Counted from the first letter of the stretch, positions 10,396-21,400 are shown. The stretch: 64,000 nucleotides of DNA from VAZQ01 sp963807865 (GCA_963807865.1 CAWEDK010000012.1:124001-188000), one strand, 5' to 3'. Numbers and translations: made by a program. Notes: generated by a model not told the origin, from the sequence alone.

Positions 10396-12375
10396 ATGGC
10401 GATCCTTCAGGAGGACCGAGCCGATGGTAGAGGATGTCGACACATCGCGATGCGCGGCCCCGGCCCGGGCGGTCATTTGCAAGAGTTGCAGATGAATGTT
10501 CGTCACGCACTACTGACCTGGCGCGGAGCAGCGAAGACTGGCGAGCCGACGGAGAGCGGCCGATCGCACGTCGTCCAACCCATGCCGCGTCGAAAGATTT
10601 CGCATTCGATTGGCGCTGTGACCCTGCCCCGGGCGCGGCGGGTTCACTTCAAGCCCGGGGCTATCCGGCCTATCGGCAGGCTGCTCGTCTGGCTGCGATT
10701 GATCCTCCGGTTCTACTTCGGCAACCTTGTCGATCTGGTGCGGGGTCGCAGCAGCGAAGATCGTCGCGCCGCACGACTACGAGTGGCGTTCGAAGACGCC
10801 GGCCCGACCTTCGCAAAGCTGGGACAGCAACTGTCGATGCGTGCCGACATGCTGCCCTACGCCTACTGCGCCGAACTCGCCAAGATGCTCGACCAGGCTC
10901 CCTCCTTTCCGACCGACGAAGCGATTGCGATTATCGAACGCAGCACCAAGAAGCCACTCGCCGACGTATTCGAGATCTTCGATCCGGTGCCGATCGGCGC
11001 CGCATCGCTGGCTTGCGTGTACCAGGCAAAATTGAGGACCGGCCAACGTGTGGCGGTGAAGGTGCGACGACCCGGGATTGGGCCACTGATTGCAGCTGAC
11101 CTAAAGGCGATGGACTGGATCTTGATGCTGGCAGAGACGCTCACCATCATAGCGCCGGGCATTACCCGGCAATTCCGTGACGACTTCGAGACTATTCTGT
11201 TCGACGAGCTGAACTTCCGGACCGAGGCCCGTTATACCGATCTATTCCGTCGGCGCGCGGCCAAGCGCAAGAAGGGGGTCACCGCGCCACTCGTCCATTT
11301 CGAGTACTGCAGCGAAGAAGTGATGGTGAGCGAGTTTGTCTCGGGGATTTGGATGTGGGAGCTGATCGCCGCTGTCGACAACAACGACCACGAATTCCTG
11401 GCGCGGGCACGCAGCATTGGCATCGAGCCCAAGTCGCTGGCACGCAAGCTCGTGTTGATCTCGCAGCGCGAGGTGCAGGAAGAGCTGTTCTTCCACGCCG
11501 ACCCCCATCCGGCAAATCTCGTGGTCATGCCCAATAACGGCATTTGCTATATCGACTTCGGAGCCATCGGCCGTTTTTCGACGCAAACTCGAAAATTGCT
11601 TCGCGAGTTCCAGCACCACATGATCAAGGGTGACATTGGGCGGATGGTCAACACCGCGCTAAGTCTGATCGGACCGCTGCCTCCCATGGATGTGGAGAGG
11701 ATTCGCGTCGAAATGGAGAGGCTATATGCCGAAGGCGTATATGCCATGAACAGCAAAGACGCGGAATGGTGGGAGCGAAGCACGGCGCAAGGTTGGCTTC
11801 GCTTCATGGAGATCGCGCGCCAATTCAATATGCCCGCAAGCTTCGAGACGATACAATTGTTCAGGACGACTTTTGCGTATGACGCCGTCATCGTCCGGCT
11901 GAACAAGGACATCGATGTTACCAAGCAGTGGCAGGCGTATTTCAGAGAACGCGCCAGAGAGGCGAAACAACGCGTGAAAACGAGCCTGAAACAGAGGCTC
12001 CGCGGCCCCACCGACATGGACTATCTGCAAATGGAGGAATTCGCCGATACGGTAACGCAGCTCGGCTTTCAGTTGCAGCGAAGCATCGAGAATCCAATCA
12101 TTCATTTCAGGAACATCGTGGGAAAGATGGCATATATTGCATCCCTCTTTCTCAAGGTCGGCTATCTGGTCGGCGTGGTGGTCGGCATCGGCCTGATCGC
12201 AGATTGGGTTTCGCGGAGGTGGTTTGGTCGCGCTATCGACTGGACCACGATCCTGGAGCACGCGACCACCTTCGGCTGGGTTCAGTTGGTCCTGATTGTG
12301 GTCCTTTTGGTCATCATTCGCAGGATCGTGATCCGCTTGGGCCTGCCCGACACAAGGCTCGGACCTGACCGGTGA
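10396..12375 (+). CDS. ABC1/UbiB-family atypical kinase
   Basis: UbiB/AarF/COQ8-type protein, a membrane-tethered atypical kinase or ATPase that supports ubiquinone synthesis or lipid homeostasis. Family hallmarks are the KxGQ motif in FAKLGQQLSMRADMLP, the alanine-rich nucleotide loop in PIGAASLACVYQAKL, the VAVKVRRPG lysine, the catalytic HADPHPANL and the metal-binding IDFGAIG. Two hydrophobic helices close the protein (about residues 580-650). The first 60-95 residues are poorly conserved; ATGs at 10492 and 10582 are alternative starts. It stands alone, about 500 bases from the divergent efflux operon. Accessory UbiB paralogues are common in Bradyrhizobium, so a role in ubiquinone synthesis itself is not certain. 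Confidence 0.88.
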   Translation: MAILQEDRADGRGCRHIAMRGPGPGGHLQELQMNVRHALLTWRGAAKTGEPTESGRSHVVQPMPRRKISHSIGAVTLPRARRVHFKPGAIRPIGRLLVWLRLILRFYFGNLVDLVRGRSSEDRRAARLRVAFEDAGPTFAKLGQQLSMRADMLPYAYCAELAKMLDQAPSFPTDEAIAIIERSTKKPLADVFEIFDPVPIGAASLACVYQAKLRTGQRVAVKVRRPGIGPLIAADLKAMDWILMLAETLTIIAPGITRQFRDDFETILFDELNFRTEARYTDLFRRRAAKRKKGVTAPLVHFEYCSEEVMVSEFVSGIWMWELIAAVDNNDHEFLARARSIGIEPKSLARKLVLISQREVQEELFFHADPHPANLVVMPNNGICYIDFGAIGRFSTQTRKLLREFQHHMIKGDIGRMVNTALSLIGPLPPMDVERIRVEMERLYAEGVYAMNSKDAEWWERSTAQGWLRFMEIARQFNMPASFETIQLFRTTFAYDAVIVRLNKDIDVTKQWQAYFRERAREAKQRVKTSLKQRLRGPTDMDYLQMEEFADTVTQLGFQLQRSIENPIIHFRNIVGKMAYIASLFLKVGYLVGVVVGIGLIADWVSRRWFGRAIDWTTILEHATTFGWVQLVLIVVLLVIIRRIVIRLGLPDTRLGPDR

Positions 12376-12763
12376 CCGCACAATACGACACTGCATAAAA
12401 TGCGAGCACGAAAACCCGGGAGCGCTTTTAAACCCGGGGGCGCTCTTCCGGCCTCGAAGCAAGGTCCGCGACCGCGCCGACTGCGGACGGCCCGCAATGA
12501 CTACGGCGAGCCCGCAACCCTGATTCCCGAGAATGCTCCGTTGCCGAACATGCCGCAATGATATATGGTCATTGGGCTATTGTGACCTAGGACTTGAAAG
12601 TCGGCAGCCGCTGCAGGAATCTGCAGTAAGCAATCTCGATGTATAGGGATCTCGTTGCCATGTTAGACATGTTCGTCTCGCATGTGGGTTGCCGGACGCA
12701 CGCGGATGGTGGCAGGCGGCGATCGGGTTACTGAATATTCACCCCACGCGAGGGAAATACGTC
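12376..12763. other. Intergenic gap with an 18-bp direct repeat
   Basis: No gene is visible. Two head-to-tail copies of an 18-bp unit starting AAACCCGGG lie at 12412-12429 and 12430-12447. The end of the gap carries the leader of the small acidic protein gene. Confidence 0.5.
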
Positions 12764-13117
12764 ATGGACAGACTGGTCAGACGTGTCACGGTCATTCAAG
12801 GCACCGGCGAACATCGTCAAGCGAACGTCGTCTACAAGAGCGAAGACGAGGACGATGACGATAACGGCATGCCGCGCCCCAGGCGGTTGGAACGGGCCGT
12901 AAGGCACATGCTGAAGGCGCAGGTGATTGCCGCACAAGAGGCGTATCAACGCCATCTCAACTCTGTCGATAAGGGCGGAAGTTCTTGGATGTACGAGGCT
13001 CCAGGCAATTTCATGAAGGCACGGCGAAAAGCCATCAAGGAAATGCGCAAGGCGTCGCCCTTCAAGATGATGAGCTTCGAGGACGACGAAGACGAAGATG
13101 AAAAAGAAGGAGATTGA
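12764..13117 (+). CDS. Small charged protein of unknown function
   Basis: A 117-residue protein without signal peptide or membrane segment. ATG at 12764 is chosen over an in-frame start at 12689 because GAGGGAA precedes it. It has an acidic patch near residues 23-31 (SEDEDDDDN), a basic helical centre with RRLERAVRHMLKAQ, and an acidic tail (EDDEDEDEKEGD). Its stop overlaps the start of the next gene, so the two are translationally coupled. I do not recognise the family. The mix of basic helix and acidic tails suggests a cytoplasmic partner-binding protein, which is inference only. Confidence 0.7.
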   Translation: MDRLVRRVTVIQGTGEHRQANVVYKSEDEDDDDNGMPRPRRLERAVRHMLKAQVIAAQEAYQRHLNSVDKGGSSWMYEAPGNFMKARRKAIKEMRKASPFKMMSFEDDEDEDEKEGD

Positions 13118-13395
13118 TGATGGCAACCGCATCGTCGAGCGCGACAGAACAACGGGAGCCGAAGGAAGCTAGCAAGTCTCAGACCGTCGTCGTCGATTTC
13201 GACGAGCCTCAGTCCTCCGTGCTGGTCAAGCGCCTTCGTAAAGGCAAGGGAAAGCTGATGACGCGCGTTGAGCGGATCATCAATGAACTTGTCGCCAACG
13301 GCACCGTCAAGGCGACGGCACAGCCGGTCGTGATCGTACTACGCGAGATCCCGGCGCCATTCTGGCTCGCCGATGATGACGATGACGACGACTGA
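13117..13395 (+). CDS. DUF6200-like small protein
   Basis: About 92 residues. The start ATG shares its A with the upstream stop codon, and AAGGAG lies just before it; the next ATG at 13120 is better spaced and equally possible. The central segment VLVKRLRKGKGKLMTRVERI followed by TAQPVVIVLRE resembles the DUF6200 family as I remember it; function unknown. It ends in a run of seven aspartates. It forms a two-gene unit with the preceding charged protein and is followed at once by a short hairpin. Confidence 0.65.
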   Translation: MMATASSSATEQREPKEASKSQTVVVDFDEPQSSVLVKRLRKGKGKLMTRVERIINELVANGTVKATAQPVVIVLREIPAPFWLADDDDDDD

Positions 13396-13410
13396 GCAGA
13401 CGTTCTGCTC
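13394..13410 (+). terminator. Possible short terminator hairpin
   Basis: A perfect 7-bp stem GAGCAGA / TCTGCTC with a CGT loop begins at the stop codon of the DUF6200-like gene. The following bases GCTTTAGCTT are only weakly T-rich, so intrinsic termination is plausible but unproven. Confidence 0.4.
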
Positions 13411-13628
13411 GCTTTAGCTTAGGCCCCATGCCCCCCTGTGCCCCACAGGGAGCAACTGGGGTGAGACTGCGCAAGCCCGCAGTTTGTTCTGCGTGTCGCA
13501 ACCAACGCACAATTCGGTTCCGTGGATCGAATGGGGGCAGATCGAAGGGAGATGGGTGCTTGGCGCTCAGCATCAGCCCCATCTCACTCCGAAGGCCGCC
13601 GCAGTTGGTTTGTTAAGGAGGGTTGCGG

Positions 13629-14513
13629 ATGATCAAGCCTGGACGGGCCCTGCGCCTTGCGAGGCTGACCAAATGCGATGAAAGGCCTCTGCTGATCGTC
13701 CCCCTGGATCACACCGTAACCGATGGGCCATTTACCGACGCACGCGGATACAACGAGTTATTGGGCACCCTCGCCGGGAACGGCGCCGACGCGATCGTGG
13801 TCCACAAGGGTCGCCTGGGGCTACTCCCCGAATCCGTATACGCAAGACTTTCCGTCATCGTTCATATCAGTGCTTCGACGAAGTACGCTGCGGACCCGAC
13901 CTTCAAATATCAGGTCGGCGATGTAGAAGACTGTCTGCGAAGAGGCGCAGACGCTGTCAGCGTTCACGTCAACGTCGGCTCGCTCACAGAAGACCGACAA
14001 CTGGGCATGATGGGCGAGGTAGCCGATGCGTGCGACCGCGTAGGCCTTCCGCTGATGGCGATGCTTTATCCTCGCGGCCCGGGCATCAAGGATCATCCTC
14101 CATTGGAGACTCTGCTTCACGCCGCTTCGTTGGCGGTCGATCTTGGAGCGGACATCGTGAAATTGCCGCTCGGTGGACATGTCAGCGAAATGAAGCGCGT
14201 CATCGATTCATGTCCAATTCCAGTGGTCGCGGCTGGAGGAAACCAAGTTTCAGATACCGAATTTGGCGCCTTCGTCGCTGACGTGATGAAAAGCGGCGCA
14301 CGGGGACTCGCCGCCGGCCGCAATATCTTCAAGGCGGCAGACCCTGCGGCCAAGGTCCGCGAGGTCAGAAGTATCCTTCACGCGCATTATTCGGGCGGCC
14401 CCCAACAATCGACGGTGCCGATCGCCGCCTGGACGAGCGATGATCGAGATCAACAGGTAGACAGCGGCGGCACCCCCGGGCTGCAACCGGGGCAGCAGGA
14501 GAAAGTGTCGTGA
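13629..14513 (+). CDS. DhnA-type class I aldolase, GriI-like (aminohydroxybenzoate precursor synthase)
   Basis: Archaeal-type class I fructose-bisphosphate aldolase family, which includes 2-amino-3,7-dideoxyheptulosonate synthase and Streptomyces GriI. GriI condenses aspartate semialdehyde with dihydroxyacetone phosphate to the C7 amino sugar that becomes 3-amino-4-hydroxybenzoate. Visible features are IVPLDHTVTDGP near the start, LMAMLYPRGPGIK, and the Schiff-base lysine region DLGADIVKLPLGG. The ATG at 13629 has a perfect AAGGAGG seven bases away; a TTG six bases earlier is not favoured. It overlaps the next gene by 4 bases. The partner is a DHQ-synthase-II homologue, which points to the GriI/GriH route rather than housekeeping aldolase activity. 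The last 30 residues, rich in Gly/Ser/Gln, extend past the usual family end. Confidence 0.85.
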   Translation: MIKPGRALRLARLTKCDERPLLIVPLDHTVTDGPFTDARGYNELLGTLAGNGADAIVVHKGRLGLLPESVYARLSVIVHISASTKYAADPTFKYQVGDVEDCLRRGADAVSVHVNVGSLTEDRQLGMMGEVADACDRVGLPLMAMLYPRGPGIKDHPPLETLLHAASLAVDLGADIVKLPLGGHVSEMKRVIDSCPIPVVAAGGNQVSDTEFGAFVADVMKSGARGLAAGRNIFKAADPAAKVREVRSILHAHYSGGPQQSTVPIAAWTSDDRDQQVDSGGTPGLQPGQQEKVS

Positions 14514-15601
14514 CGACTGCGTGGTTGGACCTGCGTAACTGCAACACTGACGCGATCGCCGACATCGTAAGCGCCGCCGCCGAGCATCGGATCGAAGCCG
14601 TGATTTCCAATCGCGGCATCGGCAATCGCCAAGACGGGACCCAGTGGGTTGCCTTTGACGAAGGCGATGGCTTCGGGGCCGAAGCATCGGGCGCCGACAT
14701 ATGTGTCCATGCCTACAATGGGAAAAACGGCGGTTTGCTGACGTCGCATAGCAAGAAGGCGGGCGTGCTGATCGATGTCGACAACAAACATCGATTGGAC
14801 GAAGCCTGCGCGGCGGTCCGCGCCGGAATGCTGACCGTAATTCGATTCAAGGACCCGACGAAAATTCCCCTCGAGATCGTCATTGCCGCAGGGACCCGGC
14901 GCGGCGCAAAGATAATGACGTTCGTATCGGACCTGGACGAAGCGAGGGTCGTGGCGAGCGTGTTGGAATCGGGTCCGGACGGGGTGATTATGACACCGCG
15001 GTCAACGGACGACGTAGAAGCGCTCGGACGGCTTTGCAATCCGACGCGCGGACGTCTGGAACTGAAGCAGTTCTCGGTAACCGAAATCGCGAATGCGGGG
15101 ACGGGCGATCGCGTATGCGTGGATACCTGCTCTAATTTTTACCTGGATGAGGGCCTCTTGACGGGCTCCTTCGGTGGCGCATTCCTGCTGAGCTGCAGCG
15201 AAACTCATCCGCTTCCGTACATGCCGACAAGGCCATTTCGCGTGAACGCCGGCGCTGTGAGTTCGTATATTCTGTCGTCCCTCGACCGGACCAACTATCT
15301 GAGCGAGTTGCGCCAAGGCGATACGGTGACGGCGGTCAGGGTGACCGGTGAGACTCGGCCGCTGGTGGTCGGTCGTGCAAAAATCGAGACCCGTCCGCTC
15401 CTTCTGGTGAAGGCACAAAGCCCGGACGGGGAGATGGCATCGATCATGCTGCAAAATGACTGGCACGTCCGCGTGCTCGGACCCGCCGGCATCGTTCACA
15501 ACATCACAGAATTGAAACCCGGGTCGACAATTCTAGGATACACGGCTCCGCGCGCCCGACATGTGGGCATGCCCGTGGAGGAATACTGCTTGGAGCAATG
15601 A
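14510..15601 (+). CDS. 3-dehydroquinate synthase II family protein, GriH-like
   Basis: AroB'/DHQ synthase II family. In archaea it oxidatively deaminates and cyclises the C7 amino sugar to dehydroquinate; the Streptomyces member GriH instead yields 3-amino-4-hydroxybenzoate. Family motifs are GDRVCVDTCSNFYLDEGLL, RPFRVNAGAVSSYI and the closing GYTAPRARHVGMPVEE. At 363 residues it is of normal length. The GTG start overlaps the aldolase stop (GTGA). In a proteobacterium, which should have a standard AroB, this pair is most simply read as a specialised 3,4-AHBA module. The two genes converge on the main biosynthetic operon, leaving about 200 bases between the stops. Confidence 0.85.
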   Translation: MTTAWLDLRNCNTDAIADIVSAAAEHRIEAVISNRGIGNRQDGTQWVAFDEGDGFGAEASGADICVHAYNGKNGGLLTSHSKKAGVLIDVDNKHRLDEACAAVRAGMLTVIRFKDPTKIPLEIVIAAGTRRGAKIMTFVSDLDEARVVASVLESGPDGVIMTPRSTDDVEALGRLCNPTRGRLELKQFSVTEIANAGTGDRVCVDTCSNFYLDEGLLTGSFGGAFLLSCSETHPLPYMPTRPFRVNAGAVSSYILSSLDRTNYLSELRQGDTVTAVRVTGETRPLVVGRAKIETRPLLLVKAQSPDGEMASIMLQNDWHVRVLGPAGIVHNITELKPGSTILGYTAPRARHVGMPVEEYCLEQ

Positions 15602-15801
15602 GATTGCTACCGAAACATCGCGACGAAACCGGCTCTCACCCGGAGATCTCCTAGCTAGTACCCCCGCCGGCTTCGCGTCACCAGCTCTCGCAATGCGTCA
15701 TTCCGGTCAAGCCGTCAGCGGCGAGATCGGATTTCATAACACCGATCGCAATTAATGGATTCCGGGCTCGCTAAGTCTAGCCCGTGTTGCGCGTCCCTCA
15801 A

Positions 15802-18490
15802 TCAACTCGCGGCTGAAAAGCCTAGCCGGCCCGCTACCTTGCCCAATTCCGCAATGGTCGTGGGCTCCAGCCGTCCGCAGAGATTCTCGCTCCGAAATCC
15901 GGACAGCGCGAGGATGATCGTTTCGGCGGCGCACGCCACCAGCACATTCCGCCGATTCGGCTCCTCCATAAGCCCCAACACCGATGGGTCCGGCGCCCGA
16001 ACAAGGCCTCCGTCCACCCACCGCAAGTCGGACCTTTCCTCGCGGAGCCCCGATGCAACATTCAATGGCCGGGATACATCGCACACCATCGCGCCGTTCT
16101 GCAGATGGCGCGCCGAGATGAAAGGATGCACAGCACTCGTTGCGGTCAGCACAATATGCGCCCTGGGAAGATGCTGCTCGATGTCGGTCGTGACGGTTAC
16201 GCCCGTGTTCGAATCCATGGGCCCGCTGACGAACCGCTCCGCAACTGAACCGGGGTGGAATTTGTGCCCTGAAGCGGCGCGCGATGCCACGTGCCGTTTG
16301 CAGTCCTCGGCAACGAGCCGCAGTCTTCCCAGACTGGTCTCGACCTGAGGATTGCCGATCAAGATCAGCTCGGCCACGCGTTCGGCGCAAAGCAGACTCA
16401 GCGCATGGCCGATCATCCCGGTCGCGCCGACGATCGCGACCCTGCAATTCTCAAGCGGAATGCCGTGCTTGGCGCAGGCCGCCTCCACGGCGCGCATCGC
16501 TGACCAGGCGGTATAGCTATTTCCACTGGTCACTCGCACTCCGGCGGGCGCCTGCACCGCCAGCCCACCGAGTGTTACAATCGAGGCGAAACCTGCGAGC
16601 CCGATCACCTCGGCGCCACGCTCCGCTCCGAGATCGACCGCCGCCTGAACGAGCCGCATCGCCTCATCCGGCGGCAACGCGACGATCTCCGACGCCAGAT
16701 ATGGCAGCGCGATCAACTCGCCGACAGCCGTCCGACCGTCGGCCGACTGAACGGAGAGTTCATCGAGCGGACTTGGCTTCATGAACTCCGTGATGCGCGA
16801 TCTCAACGTTTCCAATTCCGTGTCGCCGAACGGCTTGACGGTTGGATCGAAACGCCGCAAGTCGTCGACGCTCAAAAGATGCGCAACGAATGCGAAACGC
16901 GCGGGCTGCTGCGTTGGGGTCGCCGATCGAGAGCGCGAATGTTGCCGCGCCCGCGCATTCAATTGCGGCGGCGTGCGACCACGGGCTCCACCCATGAGGT
17001 GCCCGAGCAGTTCGCCCGACTCCCCGCGCTGCAGTACGTCCAACAACCGTCTCAGTGCCCCGGTCAGATGATCACACAACGCGGCGTCGGCGATCAGAGG
17101 GGGTTCGATCCGGAGCACGGTGCCATGGGTGAACGAGGGAGCGATCCGGATGCGCTCGACGTTGAGCAGGTAGCTGACCACCATGTACAGCAGTAGCCCC
17201 TGCTCCTGCAGGAGCGAAATCAGGTTGTTCTGGCGCTCGGCGAGCTGGTCGAGGTCCAGTTCTATTCCCAGCATCAGTCCCCGCCCGCGAATCTCCTTGA
17301 TCAGCAGCGGGTATTCGCTTTGGAGCTGTCGTAATTCCTCCTGCAGACGACCGCTAACCGTCGCCACCTGGCGCACCAATCGTTGGTCGTCCCTGGTCAA
17401 CTCGCTGATCGCGGCCAATGCCGCCCGGCACGCAAGCGTGTTGCCCGCGAACGTGGAACCGTGCCGCAAGTCGAAGTGTTCGGTATAGGCTTCCGCGGTG
17501 TAGAGACACGCGCCGATCGGCATCAGGCCCCCGCCCAGCGCCTTGGCAAGTAGAAGGATGTCGGGAGTCACGCCCTCCTCTTCGCAGGCGAACAGCCTCC
17601 CGGTCCTGCCGAGCCCGGTCTGGACCTCGTCGACAATCAGCAGCACGCCGTATCGGCGGCACAGGTCGCGAACGGCGGCCAGATAGCCGGGTGGCGCGAC
17701 ACGAATCCCCGACTCTCCCTGAATGATTTCCACCAGAAAGGCGGCGAAGAAGTCGGGTCGCGCCTGCAGCGCCGCTTCGATCGCCCTCAGGTCGCCAAAC
17801 GGCACCCAGTCAAACCCCGGCACCGGCGCTCCGAAACCACGCTGGAAAAATTCCGTATCGGTCGCCGACATGCCCGCCAGCGTAAGGCCATGAAAGCTGT
17901 TGCGTGCCGACAGGATGCCGTGCCCGGCCAGTGCGACAGCGGGCCAGCTTGATTGCGGCCTCGACCGACTCGGCGCCGCTGTTCGTGAACACAACATGCG
18001 CCAAACCAGGCGGAGCAATCGCCAGAAGCCGCTCGGCAAGTTCGCCCTGCGCCGGAGAAATCGACGTGATGGCAAGATTCGGCAGCCCCGCCTGCCACGT
18101 GCTTTCCAGCGCCTGCCATATCGATTTCGGGTTGTGCCCGAACGGAACGGCACCGAATTGCGCAATGCAGTCCGCGTAGCCAATTCCGTCTGCGTCGAAC
18201 AGATAGCATCCCTCTCCGCGCACGAAGGTCTTGTCCATACCAAGGCGTTGATAGAGAAATCCCTTGTACGGCGCGACGTATCTTACATACGGATTTTGTT
18301 GCGCGGGGTCCCAATCTTTGACCGAGGCCAATGATATGATCTCGTCGAGAAAAGAACCGCGGCCTGCTTTTGATTCCGGTAAGTCGCCTCCGGACAGTGC
18401 AGCTGTCGTGCGGCCTTGGTCGCGCAGGCGCTCTGCGAGCAACGCGCGTTTCTGTGCCTTGCTGAGCCGATCCGCTTCGGCAGCAGGCAT
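15802..18490 (-). CDS. Fusion: class III aminotransferase + acyl-ACP-reductase-like domain (frameshifted near 17930)
   Basis: The N-terminal half is a class III PLP aminotransferase: VFTNSGAESVEAAIK, the PLP-contacting aspartate in LLIVDEVQTGLGRTG, and the Schiff-base lysine in LLLAKALGGGLMPIGA. The C-terminal 340 residues match cyanobacterial acyl-ACP reductase in order: a FAFVAHLLS start, VQSADGRTAVGELI, GLAGFASIV, TSGNSYTAW, the NADPH-binding VAIVGATGMIG, and VACAAETIIL, whose cysteine lines up with the acyl-thioester cysteine of the cyanobacterial enzyme as I recall it. The two halves suggest reduction of an ACP-bound acyl chain to an aldehyde followed by transamination to an amine. The ATG overlaps the PKS stop (TGATG), so translation is coupled. 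A one-base frameshift near 17930, inside the aminotransferase, must be corrected; the fusion itself lies wholly in one frame. Confidence 0.85.
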
Positions 18491-21400
18491 CAGAATTGCC
18501 CTTTAGGCTCGAGCAACTTCAAGTGGTGCTCGACTTCCTCGTCGGTCAGCTCGTCGATGCGTTCGAGAAGGCCCGCCGTGTCCACCTTGCCGAGCGGGAT
18601 GTCGGTCACCTTGGTCGAGCTCTTGGAGCCCTCCCCGGCATTGCGTTCGAGCAGTCGCTCTGCAACGAACGCAGCCAAAGTATTGATGCTCTCGTTCTGC
18701 ATCAATTTCACCAGCGGGACGTTCACGCCGAGATCGGTATTGATGCGGTTTCGGACTTCGACCGCAATCAGGGAGTCGATCCCGAGGTTCGGAAGCGACT
18801 TCTGCGTATCGATGCGGGACGGGACGCTTCCCATAGCCCGCGCCAAATGATCCCGAATGTAGGTCTCCACCAGTGATGGAAGGACGCCCGCTTCCGCTTC
18901 AAGTATGTCATGCACGCCCGAACTCACGCTCACGCGGCTCTCTTCAAGTCCGGTATCGCCGGCAAAAGCGGAGTACCGTGCCGAGGCGCGCATTCCTGTC
19001 GCTCTGAACAGGTTCCTCCAATCGACCTCCGCGACCCCGATCTGCACGGCATCGCCGGACATCAGCTTGTCGAGGGCGTCGAGCGTCTCGGACAGCGGCA
19101 TCGCCTTGAGGCCCAGCCGCTCGAGCCGGTCGGTCATCTCCCGGCTCGCGGCCACATGGCCCACGTCACCAACGACCCCCCAGTCGATCGCCAGAGCCGG
19201 GAGCCCGCATGCCCTTCGGTAATGAGCCAGCGCACCAAGAAATGCGTTGCCCGCAACGTAGTTCGCCTGCCCTGCGTTGCCGACGATTGAGGCGAATGAC
19301 GAGAACAGCACGAAAAAGTCCAATGGCATCTCTGCCGTCAGCGCGTGGAGATGCCAGGCGCCCATGATCTTGGGCGCCATCGCCTTCCACATCCGCTCCT
19401 CGGTGAGGTGCTCCATCGATGCGTCGTCCAAAACCATTGCGGCATGTATGATTCCGCGCAATGGCCCCATGCTGCGTTGAGTGGTGGCGATGACGTGCCG
19501 GACCTGTTCGAGATCGGTGACATCAGCCGGAAAGACCATCACCTCGACGCCGCTCCGACGCAGGCCATCCACGGCCGCCAGAGCCGACGGTGAGGGCGCG
19601 CTGCGCCCGACCAACGCCAAATGACGCGCGCCACGCCGTGCGAGGTGCTGGGCGACTGCCAATCCAAAACCGCCGAGACCTCCGGTGAGGAGGTAACTGG
19701 CATCGGGATCGATGGCGACGGACTGTTGCGGATCGCGCTCGACCCGCAGCCCCTGGCGATCCTGTATGGAGACGATCAGCTTGCCAATGTGCTTTGCCTG
19801 CGCCATTTCGCGAAATGCTTCAGCGAGACGCGCGACCGGGAAGGCGTGCAGCGGAAGCGGATGGAATTCTTTGTCCTCAAATCGGCCAAGCACGTCGCGT
19901 ATCAGCGCGCGTGCGCGTTCTGGCCGCGCTACGCCTACGCTGAGCAGATCCACAACAAACATGGAGATGTTCTCGCGCAGCGGCCGCATGCCGATCTTGC
20001 GATTCTTGTAGATATCCGTCTTGCCGATTTCGATGAAACGTCCGAGCGGCCGCAGGATCGAGAGACTCTTGTCGATCGCATCGCCGGACAGCGAGTTCAG
20101 CACGATGTCGACCCCCTCGCCTTCCGTCAAATTCAGCACTTCGTCGGCGAAGGCGAGACTGCGCGAGTCCATGACATGCGACACTCCAAGCGCCGTGAGC
20201 AGCTCCCGCTTCTCGGGCGTGCCGGCAGTCGCAAAGACGACGGCGCCCGCCTTCAACGCCAATTGAACCGCCGCCAGTCCGACCCCACCGGTACCCGAAT
20301 GGATCAGCACCCGCTCTCCGGGCTGCAGCTGGCCGATTGTATGAAGCGAGTAGAAGGCGGTGAGGACAGCGATGGGAATCGTCGCTGCCTGTTCGAACGT
20401 CAGGTGACTTGGCTTAGGTGCAGCGAATCGTGCATCCACGACGACGTGCGTCGCCAAACTGCCGCGCTGTATGGCAACCACCTCGTCGCCGACGGCAAAG
20501 TCCGAAACCTCATCGCCAACGGCGACCACGCGGCCGGCGCACTCCAGGCCAGGCAGGTTGCGAGTAGCGCCGTCCGCCGTCGCCTCTGGGGGAAGCAATC
20601 CCATGACCAGCATCAGGTCCATGAAATTGAGACCAGCCGCAACGACCTCGATCTCGATCTCATGAGGCTTGGGGACCGTGCGCCCGACACGGCGTGCACG
20701 CAGCGAATCAAGCATCCCCGGCCGCGACACTTCGATCCGAAATGCCTCCCGATCCCCCCCGGTTGCCGAATCCGCTCCATGCACCGTACCGACGGATACC
20801 GGCACCAGCCGGTGCACATACCTCAACTCGCCGACCAGGGCGATTTCATCCTCGGTTTCGGTCGCAGCATCTAGTTCTCGGGCGAGCGACTCGATCTCAT
20901 CGCGAGAACCGGTGGCGAGATCAACCAGTCGACAATGCAAGTTCTGATATTCATTGATCGCGACCCTGCCCAACCCCCACAGCGGAGATTGCGCCACCTG
21001 AATCGTGGTGCCCCCGCCATCAACCGCCTGCGCCGAACGAGTCACGAGCCAGATGCCGTCGACGACGAGGCCGTCGGTCGCGGCGGCCGCCTGAATGAGC
21101 TGCAGCGCCCCGACGCAACCCAGATTTGCCGACGACGCAAGCGCATCGCTCGTCATAGCTTCGGTCGTTTCCGCATCGAGACTGCAGAGATGAACGATAC
21201 CCGCCAGATGCGACGCCTGTCTGCCGACGCTCTCCATCAGAAGTCTGACGTCATCGAAATTTCCGGCGCGGATGCTGAATCTCGATGCATCGAAACGCCG
21301 GAACTCGGCGCCTTGCGTCACCTCGATGACGGCGTCTCCGCGTTCCCGCAACTTGACGCCGAGCTCCGCCCCGACGCTTGGGCAACCCGCGGCGCCTCGG

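Noticed and set aside
19621..20874. 417-codon open frame on the plus strand
   Set aside because: Antisense to the PKS ER domain, which has clear motifs on the other strand.
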